A stretch of 64,000 nucleotides of DNA from JAHDVS01 sp964370985 (GTDB lineage Bacteria; Actinomycetota; Thermoleophilia; Gaiellales; Gaiellaceae): positions 9,988-73,987 of the forward strand of contig CAYJLE010000013.1 of NCBI GenBank assembly GCA_964370985.1. The letters are read 5' to 3'. Each line of letters opens with the position of its first letter. The stretch's first letter is position 1. Shown one piece after another: positions 16,418 through 24,899 of the stretch. The translations under genes were made by a program, and so were the position numbers. The notes under the pieces were generated by a model. The model did no database searches, had not been told where the DNA came from, and worked only from the letters and a program-made list of their open reading frames with translations.

Positions 16418-17740
16418 GTGCCGCGTCTCCGGGCCCTCCTCACGCTCGTCCTGGCTGCGGGCGTCTCTTTCGCCCTGGCCGGGGAGGCCCGCGCCCAGGA
16501 GCCGCCGCGGGTGCTCGCAATCGAGTTCGCAAACGACGTGAACCCCGTCACCGCCGGCTTCGTGACCGGAGCCATCGAACGGGCCGAGGACGACGGCTAC
16601 GACGCGATCGTGATCCTCCTCGACACCCCCGGCGGGCTCGCCGACTCGATGCGCGAGATCTACCAGCGCATGCTCGAATCGCCGCTCCCGGTGATCGTCT
16701 ACGTCTCGCCCGAGGGCGCCCGCGCCGCCTCCGCCGGCGTCTGGATCGGCCAGGCCGGCGACATCCTCGCGATGGCGCCGCAGACCAATATCGGCTCGTC
16801 GACTCCGATCTCGGTCGGCGGCGAGGACATCCAGGACGACCTCAAGAAGAAGGTCGTCAACGACGCCGCCAAGTCCCTGCGCGCGCTCGCCGAGGAGCAC
16901 GGCCGCAACGTCGACTGGGTGGAGAAGGCGGTCCGCGAGGCGGCCAACCTGAGCTCGCGGGAGGCGCTCGAGGAGAACGTGATCGACCTGATCGCGCCCA
17001 ACCTGGACACCCTCCTCGCGGAGGTCGACGGCACGACCACGAAGGGAACGAAGGAGATCGTGTTGCGCACCGCTGGCGCCGATGTGACCGTCGTCGAGAT
17101 GTCGCTCTGGAAGCGCGTGCTCGACACGATCATCGACCCGAACATCGTCATCCTCCTGATGTCGCTCGGCGTGCTCGCGATCACCGTCGAGCTCTTCAAC
17201 CCCGGGCTCATCTTCCCGGCCGCCTTCGGGGCCATCTCGCTCATCATCGGCCTGTTCGGCCTGAACGTGCTCCCGTTCAGCTGGGCGGGGATCCTGCTCG
17301 TCGTGGTCGCGCTCGGCTTCTTCGTCGCCGAGGCGTTCGTGGCCAGCGGGGGCGCCCTCGCGCTCGCGGGCGCCGTCTCGTTCATCTTCGGAGCGATCAT
17401 GCTGTTCGACCCCGCCGGCGACCTCTACCAGGTCTCCCTGCCGGTCGCGATCGCGATCGCGGCGGTCGTCGCCGCGTTCGTCGCCTTCGCCGTCGCGAAG
17501 GCCCTCCGGGCACGCCGGGCCCGGCCCCTCACCGGCGGCGACGAGCTCGCCGGGGCCTCCGGCGTCGCCCGCGAGGCGCTGGCCCCGGAGGGGATCGTGT
17601 TCGTCCACGGCGAGCTGTGGCGTGCGCGGTCCGCCACCGGGGACACGATCCCCGCCGGCTCGACAGTGCTCGTCGAGCGCCTGGCCGAGGGGCTTGTCCT
17701 GGAGGTCGTAGCGACCGGCGAGCGTGCCGTTGCCCACTAG
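16418..17740 (+). CDS. NfeD family membrane-bound serine protease (long form, ClpP-class domain)
   Basis: A 440-residue protein. A signal peptide (about residues 1-26, ending ALAGEARAQ) is followed by a ClpP-like serine protease domain: LLDTPGGL oxyanion region, SPEGARAASAGVWIG with the nucleophile Ser in AASAG, and a lysine dyad region DDLKKKVVNDAA. Four or more membrane segments follow (around VILLMSLGVLAITVELFNPG onward), then a soluble OB-fold NfeD domain (LAGASGVAREALAPEGIVFV). These long NfeD proteins cleave hydrophobic C-termini of partner stomatins. It is paired with the slipin gene 54 nt downstream, the standard membrane-quality pair. Confidence 0.9.
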   Translation: MPRLRALLTLVLAAGVSFALAGEARAQEPPRVLAIEFANDVNPVTAGFVTGAIERAEDDGYDAIVILLDTPGGLADSMREIYQRMLESPLPVIVYVSPEGARAASAGVWIGQAGDILAMAPQTNIGSSTPISVGGEDIQDDLKKKVVNDAAKSLRALAEEHGRNVDWVEKAVREAANLSSREALEENVIDLIAPNLDTLLAEVDGTTTKGTKEIVLRTAGADVTVVEMSLWKRVLDTIIDPNIVILLMSLGVLAITVELFNPGLIFPAAFGAISLIIGLFGLNVLPFSWAGILLVVVALGFFVAEAFVASGGALALAGAVSFIFGAIMLFDPAGDLYQVSLPVAIAIAAVVAAFVAFAVAKALRARRARPLTGGDELAGASGVAREALAPEGIVFVHGELWRARSATGDTIPAGSTVLVERLAEGLVLEVVATGERAVAH

Positions 17741-17794
17741 CCCATCCATCCCCGTGGTCGCCCAGGCGGCGGCGGGAAGAACGAAAGGAGCGTC

Positions 17795-18574
17795 ATGACC
17801 GCTGCTGTCGTCGCGATCATCGCGGTCGTCGTCGTGCTCGTGCTTCTGGTCTCGGCGTCGGTCCGGGTGGCGCGTGAATACGAGCGCGGAGTCGTGTTCC
17901 GCCTCGGGCGCCTGCTGACGCCGCCGAAGGGGCCGGGTCTCTTCTTCCTGATCCCGGTGATCGACAAGATGGTTCGCGTCGACCTGCGAACGGTCACCCT
18001 GAACGTCCCGCCGCAGGAGGTGATCACGAAGGACAACGTCCCGGTCCGGGTCAACGCCGTCGCGTACTTCCGGATCATCGAGCCGAGCGCCGCGATCGTT
18101 CAGGTCGAGAACTACATGGTCGCGACGTCGCAGATCTCCCAGACCACGCTGCGCAGCGTGCTCGGTCAGCACCAGCTCGACGAGCTCCTGTCCGAGCGCG
18201 ACAAGATCAACACGATCCTCCAGCAGATCATCGACGAGGCGACCTCCCCCTGGGGCGTCAAGGTCTCGATCGTCGAGGTCAAGGACGTCGAGATCCCGGC
18301 GGGGATGCAGCGGGCGATGGCGCGGCAGGCCGAGGCCGAGCGCGAGCGCCGCGCCAAGGTGATCGCCGCCGAGGGCGAGTTCCAGGCCTCCGAGCGCCTC
18401 AAGGATGCCGCCAACGTGATGAGCGAGAACCCGATCACGCTCCAGCTGCGCTTCCTCCAGACGATGCTCGAGATGAGCTCCGAGCGCTCGACCACGATGG
18501 TGCTGCCGCTCCCGATCGAGCTGTTCCGGCCGTTCCTGGAGCGGGCGATCGAGCCGGGGGCGGGGCGGGGCTGA
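17795..18574 (+). CDS. Slipin (stomatin/prohibitin SPFH family)
   Basis: A 259-residue SPFH protein. One N-terminal membrane segment (IIAVVVVLVLLVSASVRV) is followed by REYERGVVFRLGRL, the SPFH domain with RVNAVAYFRI, RSVLGQHQLDELLSERDKIN, and GVKVSIVEVKDVEIP, then a helical tail rich in Ala/Glu/Arg (ARQAEAERERRAKVIAAEGE). It is expected to assemble in the membrane and to be a substrate or partner of the upstream NfeD protease. A strong GAAAGGAG Shine-Dalgarno precedes ATG 17795. Its stop overlaps the candidate CTG start of the galT-like gene. Confidence 0.92.
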   Translation: MTAAVVAIIAVVVVLVLLVSASVRVAREYERGVVFRLGRLLTPPKGPGLFFLIPVIDKMVRVDLRTVTLNVPPQEVITKDNVPVRVNAVAYFRIIEPSAAIVQVENYMVATSQISQTTLRSVLGQHQLDELLSERDKINTILQQIIDEATSPWGVKVSIVEVKDVEIPAGMQRAMARQAEAERERRAKVIAAEGEFQASERLKDAANVMSENPITLQLRFLQTMLEMSSERSTTMVLPLPIELFRPFLERAIEPGAGRG

Positions 18575-19497
18575 TCGGGGACGAGACGCCCAGCGGGCTA
18601 CGGTGCGATCCCCTCTCCGGGCGCCTCGTCGCGGTCGCGCCCGGCCGGGCGTTCCGCCCGGGCGCCGCCGGGACGTCCGCCGCCGCGGGCGAGGGGGAGC
18701 CCCGCTGCCCGTTCTGCGAGGGCCGCGAGGCGGAGACTCCACCCGAGACGTTCGCGCTCGGCCCTCCGGGTCGCGCCCCCGACGGGCCAGGCTGGACGGT
18801 CAGGGTCGTCCCGAACAGGTACCCCGCGGTCGGCGGCCGCGACGGTCGCCATGAAATCGTCGTCCACACCTCGCGACACGTCGACTCGATCGCGGAGCTC
18901 ACACGCGGTGAGCTCGCCGGTGTCGCGGCGGCGTGGCGCCACCGCGCCGCCGCCGCGAGGGACAGCCTTTTCGCCTACGTGCACGCCTTCCTCAACGAGG
19001 GCAGGGCCGCGGGCGGCAGCCTCCCCCACACCCACTCGCAGCTCGTCTGGCTGGCGGCCCCGCCGCCCGCTGTCGCGGCCGAGAGGCTCGACGGGCGGCG
19101 CTGCACGGTCTGCCGCATCCTCGCGAGCGAGCGGGCCGCCGGATCCCGGATGGTTGTCGACACCGGCGATCTCGTCGTCGTCTGCCCCGCCGCCGGGCGC
19201 GCGCCGTACGAGCTCCTGCTCGCGCCCGCCGCCTGCGAGCCGGACGCATTCGCGAGCGACCTCCTCGAGGATGCGCTCGCCCTGCTCGCCCGGGCCATTC
19301 GCACGCTCCGCGCCCTCGAAGGGGCCGTGCCGCTCAACGCCTGGCTCCACACCGGCCCGCTCGCGGAGCGTGACGGACACTGGCATCTCGAGCTCGTGCC
19401 CCGGCTGACCGTCCCGGCTGGGCTCGAGCTGGGCGCCGGGATCTACGTCAACCCGCTGCCGGCGGAGGAGGCGGCTGCTCGGCTTCGGGAGCGGTAG
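18571..19497 (+). CDS. galT: Galactose-1-phosphate uridylyltransferase-like protein (unusual CTG start)
   Basis: About 308 residues of the GalT/HIT superfamily. The N-terminal LRCDPLSGRLVAVAPGRAF is followed by a CPFC zinc pair, RVVPNRYPAV, HEIVVHTSRHV, and the nucleophile motif GGSLPHTHSQLVW, where H-T-H-S-Q replaces HPHxQ. A second CTVC pair follows. The frame has no ATG, GTG or TTG between the upstream slipin gene and the conserved motifs. The first usable codon is CTG 18571, forming CTGA with the slipin TGA, parallel to the ATGA and GTGA overlaps elsewhere. A start at GTG 18979 would delete half the protein. The nucleotidyl-sugar substrate is not certain. The gene overlaps gyrA by 50 bases (convergent). 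Confidence 0.75.
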   Translation: MIGDETPSGLRCDPLSGRLVAVAPGRAFRPGAAGTSAAAGEGEPRCPFCEGREAETPPETFALGPPGRAPDGPGWTVRVVPNRYPAVGGRDGRHEIVVHTSRHVDSIAELTRGELAGVAAAWRHRAAAARDSLFAYVHAFLNEGRAAGGSLPHTHSQLVWLAAPPPAVAAERLDGRRCTVCRILASERAAGSRMVVDTGDLVVVCPAAGRAPYELLLAPAACEPDAFASDLLEDALALLARAIRTLRALEGAVPLNAWLHTGPLAERDGHWHLELVPRLTVPAGLELGAGIYVNPLPAEEAAARLRER

Positions 19498-21976
19498 GCG
19501 GCTCCTCGCCGTTCGTGTCGCCCTCCACGACCGGCGCGAGAGTCGACACGTGCTCGTCGCCTCGCAGGCGCATCACGATCACGCCCTGCGTCGAGCGGCC
19601 GAGGCGCTTTACGTCCTCGACCGGGATCCGGATGACCGTGCCCCCGTCCGAGATCAGCATCACCTGGTAGCCGTCGCGCACCACCCGGGCGCCGGCGAGC
19701 GCGCCCTTCGCCTCCGCAAGCTGGACGGTCTTGACGCCCAGGCCCCCGCGGCCCTTGCGCGGGTACTCGTCGATGCGCGTCCGCTTCCCGTAGCCGTTCG
19801 CCGTGACGACGAGCAGGTCCGCGTCGTTCTGCGCGATGTTCACGGAGATCACCTCGTCCCCCGTGCGGAGCCGCATGCCCTGCACCCCGGAGGCGTCCCG
19901 TCCCATCGGCCTGACCTCGCTCTCATGGAAGCGGATCGCCTGGCCCAGACGGGACACGAGCAGGACGTCGTCATCGCCCGAGGCGTGGCGGGCCCCGATC
20001 AGCTCGTCTCCCTCGCGCAGCTTGATCGCGATGATCCCGTCCGCCCTGAGCGGCGTGTTGTACGCCTTCAGCTCGGTCTTCTTCACGACGCCGTTCTTCG
20101 TCGCGAACAGGAGGTAGCGGGCCTCCTCGAACTTCCTGGTCTGGATCACCGCGCGGACCTGCTCGTCCTGGCGAAACGGGAGCAGGTTCACGATCGCGCG
20201 TCCCTTCGACTGGCGCGACCCGAGCGGGAGCTCGTGCACCTTCAGCCGGTACACCTTCCCGACCGACGTCACGAACAGCAGGTAGTCGTGGGTCGAGGCG
20301 ACGAAGAGATGCTCGATGTAGTCGTCGTCCTTGAGGTCCATGCCCATGACCCCGATCCCGCCGCGGCGCTGCTCGCGATAGGCGGTCACCGGCAGCCGCT
20401 TCACGTAGCCGGAGCGGGTGATCGCGATCACCATGTCCTCCTCCGCGATCAGGTCCTCGAGCTCGAGCTCCTCCTCGGCCGCCACCACCTCGGTGCGACG
20501 ATCGTCGCCGCGACCGTAGATGCCCTTGAGCTCGACGAGTTCGTCACGGATCACGCCGTCGATCCTCGCCTCGTCGGAGAGGATCGAGCGCAGCTCCGCG
20601 ATCCGCTCCTGGAGATCGGCGAACTCGCTCTCGATCCGCCTTCGCTCGAGGCCGGTCAGGCGCGACAGGCGCAGGTCGAGGATCGCCTGGGCCTGATCCT
20701 CGCTCAGCCCGAACGTCTCGACGAGGCCGCTTCTCGCGGCGTCGACATCCTCGGACGCCCGGATCAGGGCGATCACCGCGTCGAGGTTGTCGAGGGCGAT
20801 CAGATAGCCCTGGAGGATGTGCGCGCGCCGCTCGGCCTGGCGCAGCTCGTGCTTGGAACGGCGGGTGACGATCTCGCGCTGGTAGACGAGGTAGTAGCGG
20901 ATCAGCTCGAGCAGGGACAGCGTCCGGGGGACGCCGTCCACCAGGGCAACCGCGTTGTAGCCGAACGTCGACTGGAGCGCCGTGTGCTTGAACAGCTTGT
21001 TCAGCACGACCTGCGGAATCGCGTCCCGCTTGAGCTCGATCTGGATCCGCATCCCGGACTTGTCGGAGTGGTCCTGAACGTCGGAGACCTCGGGGATCAC
21101 CTTGTCGTTGACGAGGTCGGCGATCTTGCGGATCACGCCGTTGTCGCCGCCCTTCTTCACCCCGTAGGGAAGCTCGGTCACGATCACCGCCGACTTGCCG
21201 CCGCGAAGCTCTTCGACGTGCGCGCGGGCGCGCATCACGATCCGGCCGCGGCCCGACCGGTACGCGTCCTTGATCCCCCCGCGCCCCACGATCACGCCGC
21301 CGGTCGGGAAGTCCGGGCCCTTCACGATCCGTCCGAGCCGCTCCACGTCGATGTCCGGGTCGTCGATCATCGCCACGATCGCGTCGACGATCTCGCCGAG
21401 ATGGTGGGGCGGGATGTTCGTCGCCATCCCCACCGCGATGCCGGACGACCCGTTGACGAGCAGGTTCGGGAACCGCGAGGGCAGGACGGTCGGCTCTCGA
21501 CGCGACTCGTCGTAGTTCGGCTGGAAGTCGACCGTGTCGGCGTCGATATCGCGGAGCAGCTCGGTCGCGATCCTGGCGAGACGGCACTCCGTGTAGCGCA
21601 TCGCGGCCGCCGGGTCGTCATCGACGTTGCCGAAGTTGCCCTGGCCGTCGACGAGCGGGTAGCGCATCGAGAACGACTGCGCGAGCCGCACCAGCGTGTC
21701 GTAGATCGCCTGGTCGCCGTGCGGGTGAAACGAGCCCATCACGTCGCCGACGACCCGCGCGCACTTGAAGCGCGGCCGGTTCGGCTGCAGGCCCGCCTCG
21801 TGCATCGCGTACAGCACGCGGCGGTGCACGGGCTTGAGCCCGTCGCGCACGTCCGGGAGGGCGCGCGACACGATCACGCTCATCGCGTAGTCGAGGAAGC
21901 TCGACCGCATCTCCTGCTCGAGCTCGCGCGGCTCGATCCGGCCCGGCCCGAGCGCGCCCGTGTCGACCTCAGACAT
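19448..21976 (-). CDS. gyrA: DNA gyrase subunit A
   Basis: An 842-residue GyrA. The quinolone-resistance region GSFHPHGDQAIYD lies at about 81-93, the catalytic Tyr128 is in AAAMRYTECRLARIA, and a coiled-coil DNA-gate domain follows. The C-terminal beta-pinwheel starts near residue 510 and contains the GyrA box QRRGGIG, needed for negative supercoiling. The tail is Glu/Pro-rich. ATG 21976 overlaps the gyrB end by 8 bases. gyrB-gyrA order next to recF and dnaN is the classic origin arrangement. Confidence 0.97.
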   Translation of the reverse strand: MSEVDTGALGPGRIEPRELEQEMRSSFLDYAMSVIVSRALPDVRDGLKPVHRRVLYAMHEAGLQPNRPRFKCARVVGDVMGSFHPHGDQAIYDTLVRLAQSFSMRYPLVDGQGNFGNVDDDPAAAMRYTECRLARIATELLRDIDADTVDFQPNYDESRREPTVLPSRFPNLLVNGSSGIAVGMATNIPPHHLGEIVDAIVAMIDDPDIDVERLGRIVKGPDFPTGGVIVGRGGIKDAYRSGRGRIVMRARAHVEELRGGKSAVIVTELPYGVKKGGDNGVIRKIADLVNDKVIPEVSDVQDHSDKSGMRIQIELKRDAIPQVVLNKLFKHTALQSTFGYNAVALVDGVPRTLSLLELIRYYLVYQREIVTRRSKHELRQAERRAHILQGYLIALDNLDAVIALIRASEDVDAARSGLVETFGLSEDQAQAILDLRLSRLTGLERRRIESEFADLQERIAELRSILSDEARIDGVIRDELVELKGIYGRGDDRRTEVVAAEEELELEDLIAEEDMVIAITRSGYVKRLPVTAYREQRRGGIGVMGMDLKDDDYIEHLFVASTHDYLLFVTSVGKVYRLKVHELPLGSRQSKGRAIVNLLPFRQDEQVRAVIQTRKFEEARYLLFATKNGVVKKTELKAYNTPLRADGIIAIKLREGDELIGARHASGDDDVLLVSRLGQAIRFHESEVRPMGRDASGVQGMRLRTGDEVISVNIAQNDADLLVVTANGYGKRTRIDEYPRKGRGGLGVKTVQLAEAKGALAGARVVRDGYQVMLISDGGTVIRIPVEDVKRLGRSTQGVIVMRLRGDEHVSTLAPVVEGDTNGEEPPTAPEAEQPPPPPAAG

Positions 21977-24356
21977 CCAGGAACCTCACGCTGCGCGCGT
22001 TCTGCTCGATGAACTCCCGCCGCGGCTCCACCTGGTCGCCCATCAGCATCGAGAAGACGCGGTCTGCTGCCGCGGCGTCCTCGACCTCGACCCGGACCAG
22101 CACCCGGTTCGCGGGGTTCATGGTCGTTTCCCAGAGCTCCTCGGGGTTCATCTCCCCGAGACCCTTGAAGCGGCTGATCTGGAGGCCCTCCTTCGCGAGC
22201 TCGAGCGCCCGCTGGCGGAGCTCGTCGAACGTCTCGGCCGTCGCCACCTTCTTCCCGAGCGCGAGGCCGAACGGCGGGGCCCCGACGATCTCGACGAGCC
22301 GCGCGTAGGTCTTGCGCATGCTCGCGTAGACGGGCGAGGCGAGCAGGGCGGCGGGCACGGTCACATGGGTGGCGGTCGACGTCGAGCGCTCGACGATGCG
22401 CGCCCGCACCTCCTCGGGGCTCGCCTCGACGACGGTGACGTCGTAGCCGTTCGCGTCGATGCCCGCGAGCGCGCCCTCCAGCTCCTCCGGGGCGGACGTC
22501 TCGGTCTCGACCACCCTGTGGCCCACGACGAACGACGCCGCCTGCACTCCGAAGTCCGCACGCAGGCGCGAGACCCAGCCGTCGAACTCGTGCAGGGCCC
22601 GTACGAACCGCGTGTAGCGGGCCTCGGTCAGCTTCTGGACGTTGCCGGCGCGATCCGTGACCTCGAGCTCCTTGACGCGCTCGCGCACGAGCAGCTCCTC
22701 GAACTGCGACTCCTTCTCCACGTACTGGAGCTGGTTTCCGAGCTTCACCCGGTACAGAGGCGGAACCGCGATGTAGACATGCCCCCGCTCGACGAGCTCC
22801 GGCATCTGCCGGTACAGGAACGTCAGGATCAGCGTCCGGATGTGGGAGCCGTCCACGTCGGCGTCCGTCATCACGATCACCCGGTGGTAGCGCAGCCGGG
22901 AGATGTCGAGCTCGTCGCCGATGCCCGTGCCGATCGCCGTCACGATCGCCTGGATCTCCTCGTTGGAGAGAACCTTGCTGAGGCGATTCTTCTCGGCGTT
23001 GATCACCTTGCCGCGCAGCGGCAGGATCGCCTGGTAGGCGCGGTCGCGGGCATCCTTCGCCGAACCGCCCGCGGAGTTCCCCTCGACGAGGTAGATCTCC
23101 GTCGTCTCCGGGTCGTTGATCTGGCAGTCCGCAAGCTTCCCCGGCAGCGACGTGTTCTCGAGCGCGGTCTTGCGTCTGGTCAGCTCGCGCGCCTTGCGGG
23201 CGGCCTCACGGGCGCGGGCGGCCGATACGGCCTTCGTGATGATCTGCTTCGCGTCGGTCGGGTTCTCCTCGAGGAACTCCGCCAGCTTCTGGTTCACGGC
23301 CTGCTCGACGAAGCCGCGCACCCAGGGGTTGCCGAGCTTCGTCTTCGTCTGACCCTCGAACTGCGGGTCGCGGAGCTTCACGGAGATCACCGCCGCGAGG
23401 CCCTCGCGGACGTCCTCGCCCTCGAGGTTCGTCTCCTTCTCCTTCAGCAGTCCCTTCTCGCGCGCGTACTTGTTGATCGTGCCCGTGAGCGCACCCTTGA
23501 AGCCGGAGAGGTGGGAACCGCCCTCGTGCGTGTTGATGTTGTTCGCGAACGAGAACACCGACTCCACGTAGGACGTGTTCCACTGGAGCGCCACCTCGAC
23601 CGCGCCCTGCTCGGACTCGCACTCGAAGTACGCGATCCGCCGGTGCACCGGCTCCTTCGCCTGGTTCACGTACGCGACGAAGTCCCGGATGCCGCCCTCG
23701 TAGTAGAACTCCTGGCGCTGCTCGCCCTCCCGTTCGTCGATGAGCACGATCCGCAGGCCTCGCGTCAGGAACGCCGTCTCGCGCAAGCGCTGTGTCAGCG
23801 TGTCCCTCGACCATTCGATCTCCTCGAAGATCTCGGCGTCGGGGAAGAAGGTGATCGTCGTCCCCGTCTCGGCGCCGCAGGCGCCGTCGGGGGCGAGGTC
23901 CGTGGTCGGGATGCCGCGGGAGAACTCCTGCCTCCATACCCGGCCGTCGCGGCGCACCTCGAGGGAGAGCCGCTCCGACAGCGCGTTCACGACCGACACG
24001 CCGACCCCGTGGAGGCCGCCCGAGACTTTGTACCCCTCGCCCCCGAACTTCCCGCCCGCGTGGAGCTTCGTGAGCACGACCGTCGCCGCGGGCAGGCCCT
24101 GCTCCTCCATCATGTCGACCGGGATGCCCGAGCCGTTGTCCGAGACGGTGATCACGTTGTCGGGGTGGATGACCACCTCGACGCGGTCGCAGCGCCCCGC
24201 GAGAGCCTCGTCGACCGAGTTGTCGACGACCTCGAAGACCAGGTGGTGGAGGCCCCGCGGACCGGTCGAGCCGATGTACATCCCGGGGCGCAGCCGGACC
24301 GGCTCGAGGCCCTCGAGCACGGTGATGTCTTTGGCGGTGTAGCTGGTCTCGCTCAT
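21969..24356 (-). CDS. gyrB: DNA gyrase subunit B
   Basis: A 795-residue GyrB: GHKL ATPase domain (VDNSVDEALAGRCD, VSDNGSGIPVD, KVSGGLHGVGVSVVNALS), transducer domain, TOPRIM domain (LVEGNSAGGSAKDARDR, PLRGKVINAEK, MTDADVDGSHIRTL) and C-terminal GyrA-binding segment ending MNPEELWETTMNP. There is an extra segment of roughly 100 residues between TOPRIM and the tail. The start ATG 24356 is preceded on the coding strand by seven T, with no clear Shine-Dalgarno. Confidence 0.97.
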   Translation of the reverse strand: MSETSYTAKDITVLEGLEPVRLRPGMYIGSTGPRGLHHLVFEVVDNSVDEALAGRCDRVEVVIHPDNVITVSDNGSGIPVDMMEEQGLPAATVVLTKLHAGGKFGGEGYKVSGGLHGVGVSVVNALSERLSLEVRRDGRVWRQEFSRGIPTTDLAPDGACGAETGTTITFFPDAEIFEEIEWSRDTLTQRLRETAFLTRGLRIVLIDEREGEQRQEFYYEGGIRDFVAYVNQAKEPVHRRIAYFECESEQGAVEVALQWNTSYVESVFSFANNINTHEGGSHLSGFKGALTGTINKYAREKGLLKEKETNLEGEDVREGLAAVISVKLRDPQFEGQTKTKLGNPWVRGFVEQAVNQKLAEFLEENPTDAKQIITKAVSAARAREAARKARELTRRKTALENTSLPGKLADCQINDPETTEIYLVEGNSAGGSAKDARDRAYQAILPLRGKVINAEKNRLSKVLSNEEIQAIVTAIGTGIGDELDISRLRYHRVIVMTDADVDGSHIRTLILTFLYRQMPELVERGHVYIAVPPLYRVKLGNQLQYVEKESQFEELLVRERVKELEVTDRAGNVQKLTEARYTRFVRALHEFDGWVSRLRADFGVQAASFVVGHRVVETETSAPEELEGALAGIDANGYDVTVVEASPEEVRARIVERSTSTATHVTVPAALLASPVYASMRKTYARLVEIVGAPPFGLALGKKVATAETFDELRQRALELAKEGLQISRFKGLGEMNPEELWETTMNPANRVLVRVEVEDAAAADRVFSMLMGDQVEPRREFIEQNARSVRFLDV

Positions 24357-24379
24357 AAAAAAAGCCCTGCAGATCGCAG
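24357..24379 (-). promoter_or_regulatory. Hairpin plus T-run directly before gyrB
   Basis: Reading toward gyrB, a CTGC-GATCT-GCAG stem of 4 bp (24379-24367) is followed by GGC and seven T that end at the gyrB ATG. It looks like a weak intrinsic terminator placed in the 27-nt dciA-gyrB gap. It could attenuate read-through into gyrB or expose the start to polymerase slippage. The short stem keeps confidence low. Confidence 0.3.
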
Positions 24380-24383
24380 AGTT

Positions 24384-24899
24384 TCAGGCCGTTTCGAGTC
24401 TATCAGAAGGGTCGGGCGCCCCACCTCCCGAGGCGGCCTTCGCCAGCGACGCCGCGGCCGCCCTCGCAACGGCCTGGCGGAGCGGCTCCGAGTCGATGCC
24501 CCGGGTCACCTCGGCCGCTCTCTCGATGTCCGCGGAAGTCGGCGCGGGCGGTGCGCGACGTGCCTCCGGGCCATCCTCGGCCGTCGGCTCCGGCAGGGGG
24601 CCGGGCACGAACCGCAGGGCCCGGGGGGCGTGCGGGCCCAGGCGCTCGCGGATCGTCGCCTCGAGCTGTGTCAACTCGAACGCCCACGCGCTCGAGCTCG
24701 CGTGCACGACGAGAACACCGTCGCGGGCGACCCTCGCCGGCCAGGCGTTCCGGGCAACAGCCTCGCCGACGGCCGCCGGCCACGCGCTCACGAGCTCTCC
24801 CAGCGCGGGCCCGGCCGGCGACCCGGCCGCGCGGGCGAGCTCGCGGGCGACGCTGTCGCCGATCGGCTCGGGACCACCGGAGCGAGCGCGTCCCCTCAT
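24384..24899 (-). CDS. dciA: DciA / DUF721 family helicase-loader-like protein
   Basis: A 171-residue protein with the DUF721 core LGELVSAWPAAVGEAVARNA, RDGVLVVHASSSAWAFELTQ and ATIRERLG. The C-terminal half is Ala/Pro/Glu-rich and looks disordered. DciA loads or recruits the replicative helicase in most bacteria that lack DnaC/DnaI. The start ATG 24899 makes an ATGA overlap with the recF stop. The position between recF and gyrB is conserved in actinobacteria. Confidence 0.85.
   Translation of the reverse strand: MRGRARSGGPEPIGDSVARELARAAGSPAGPALGELVSAWPAAVGEAVARNAWPARVARDGVLVVHASSSAWAFELTQLEATIRERLGPHAPRALRFVPGPLPEPTAEDGPEARRAPPAPTSADIERAAEVTRGIDSEPLRQAVARAAAASLAKAASGGGAPDPSDRLETA

Noticed and set aside
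16352..18742. Long minus-strand frame opposite nfeD and slipin
   Set aside because: Low-complexity Arg/Asp/His content typical of antisense GC-rich DNA. Both plus-strand genes have strong domains and, for the slipin, a Shine-Dalgarno.
18979..19497. galT-like gene as a short protein from GTG 18979
   Set aside because: This start would delete the CPFC zinc pair and the conserved N-terminal half that is clearly encoded in the same frame upstream.
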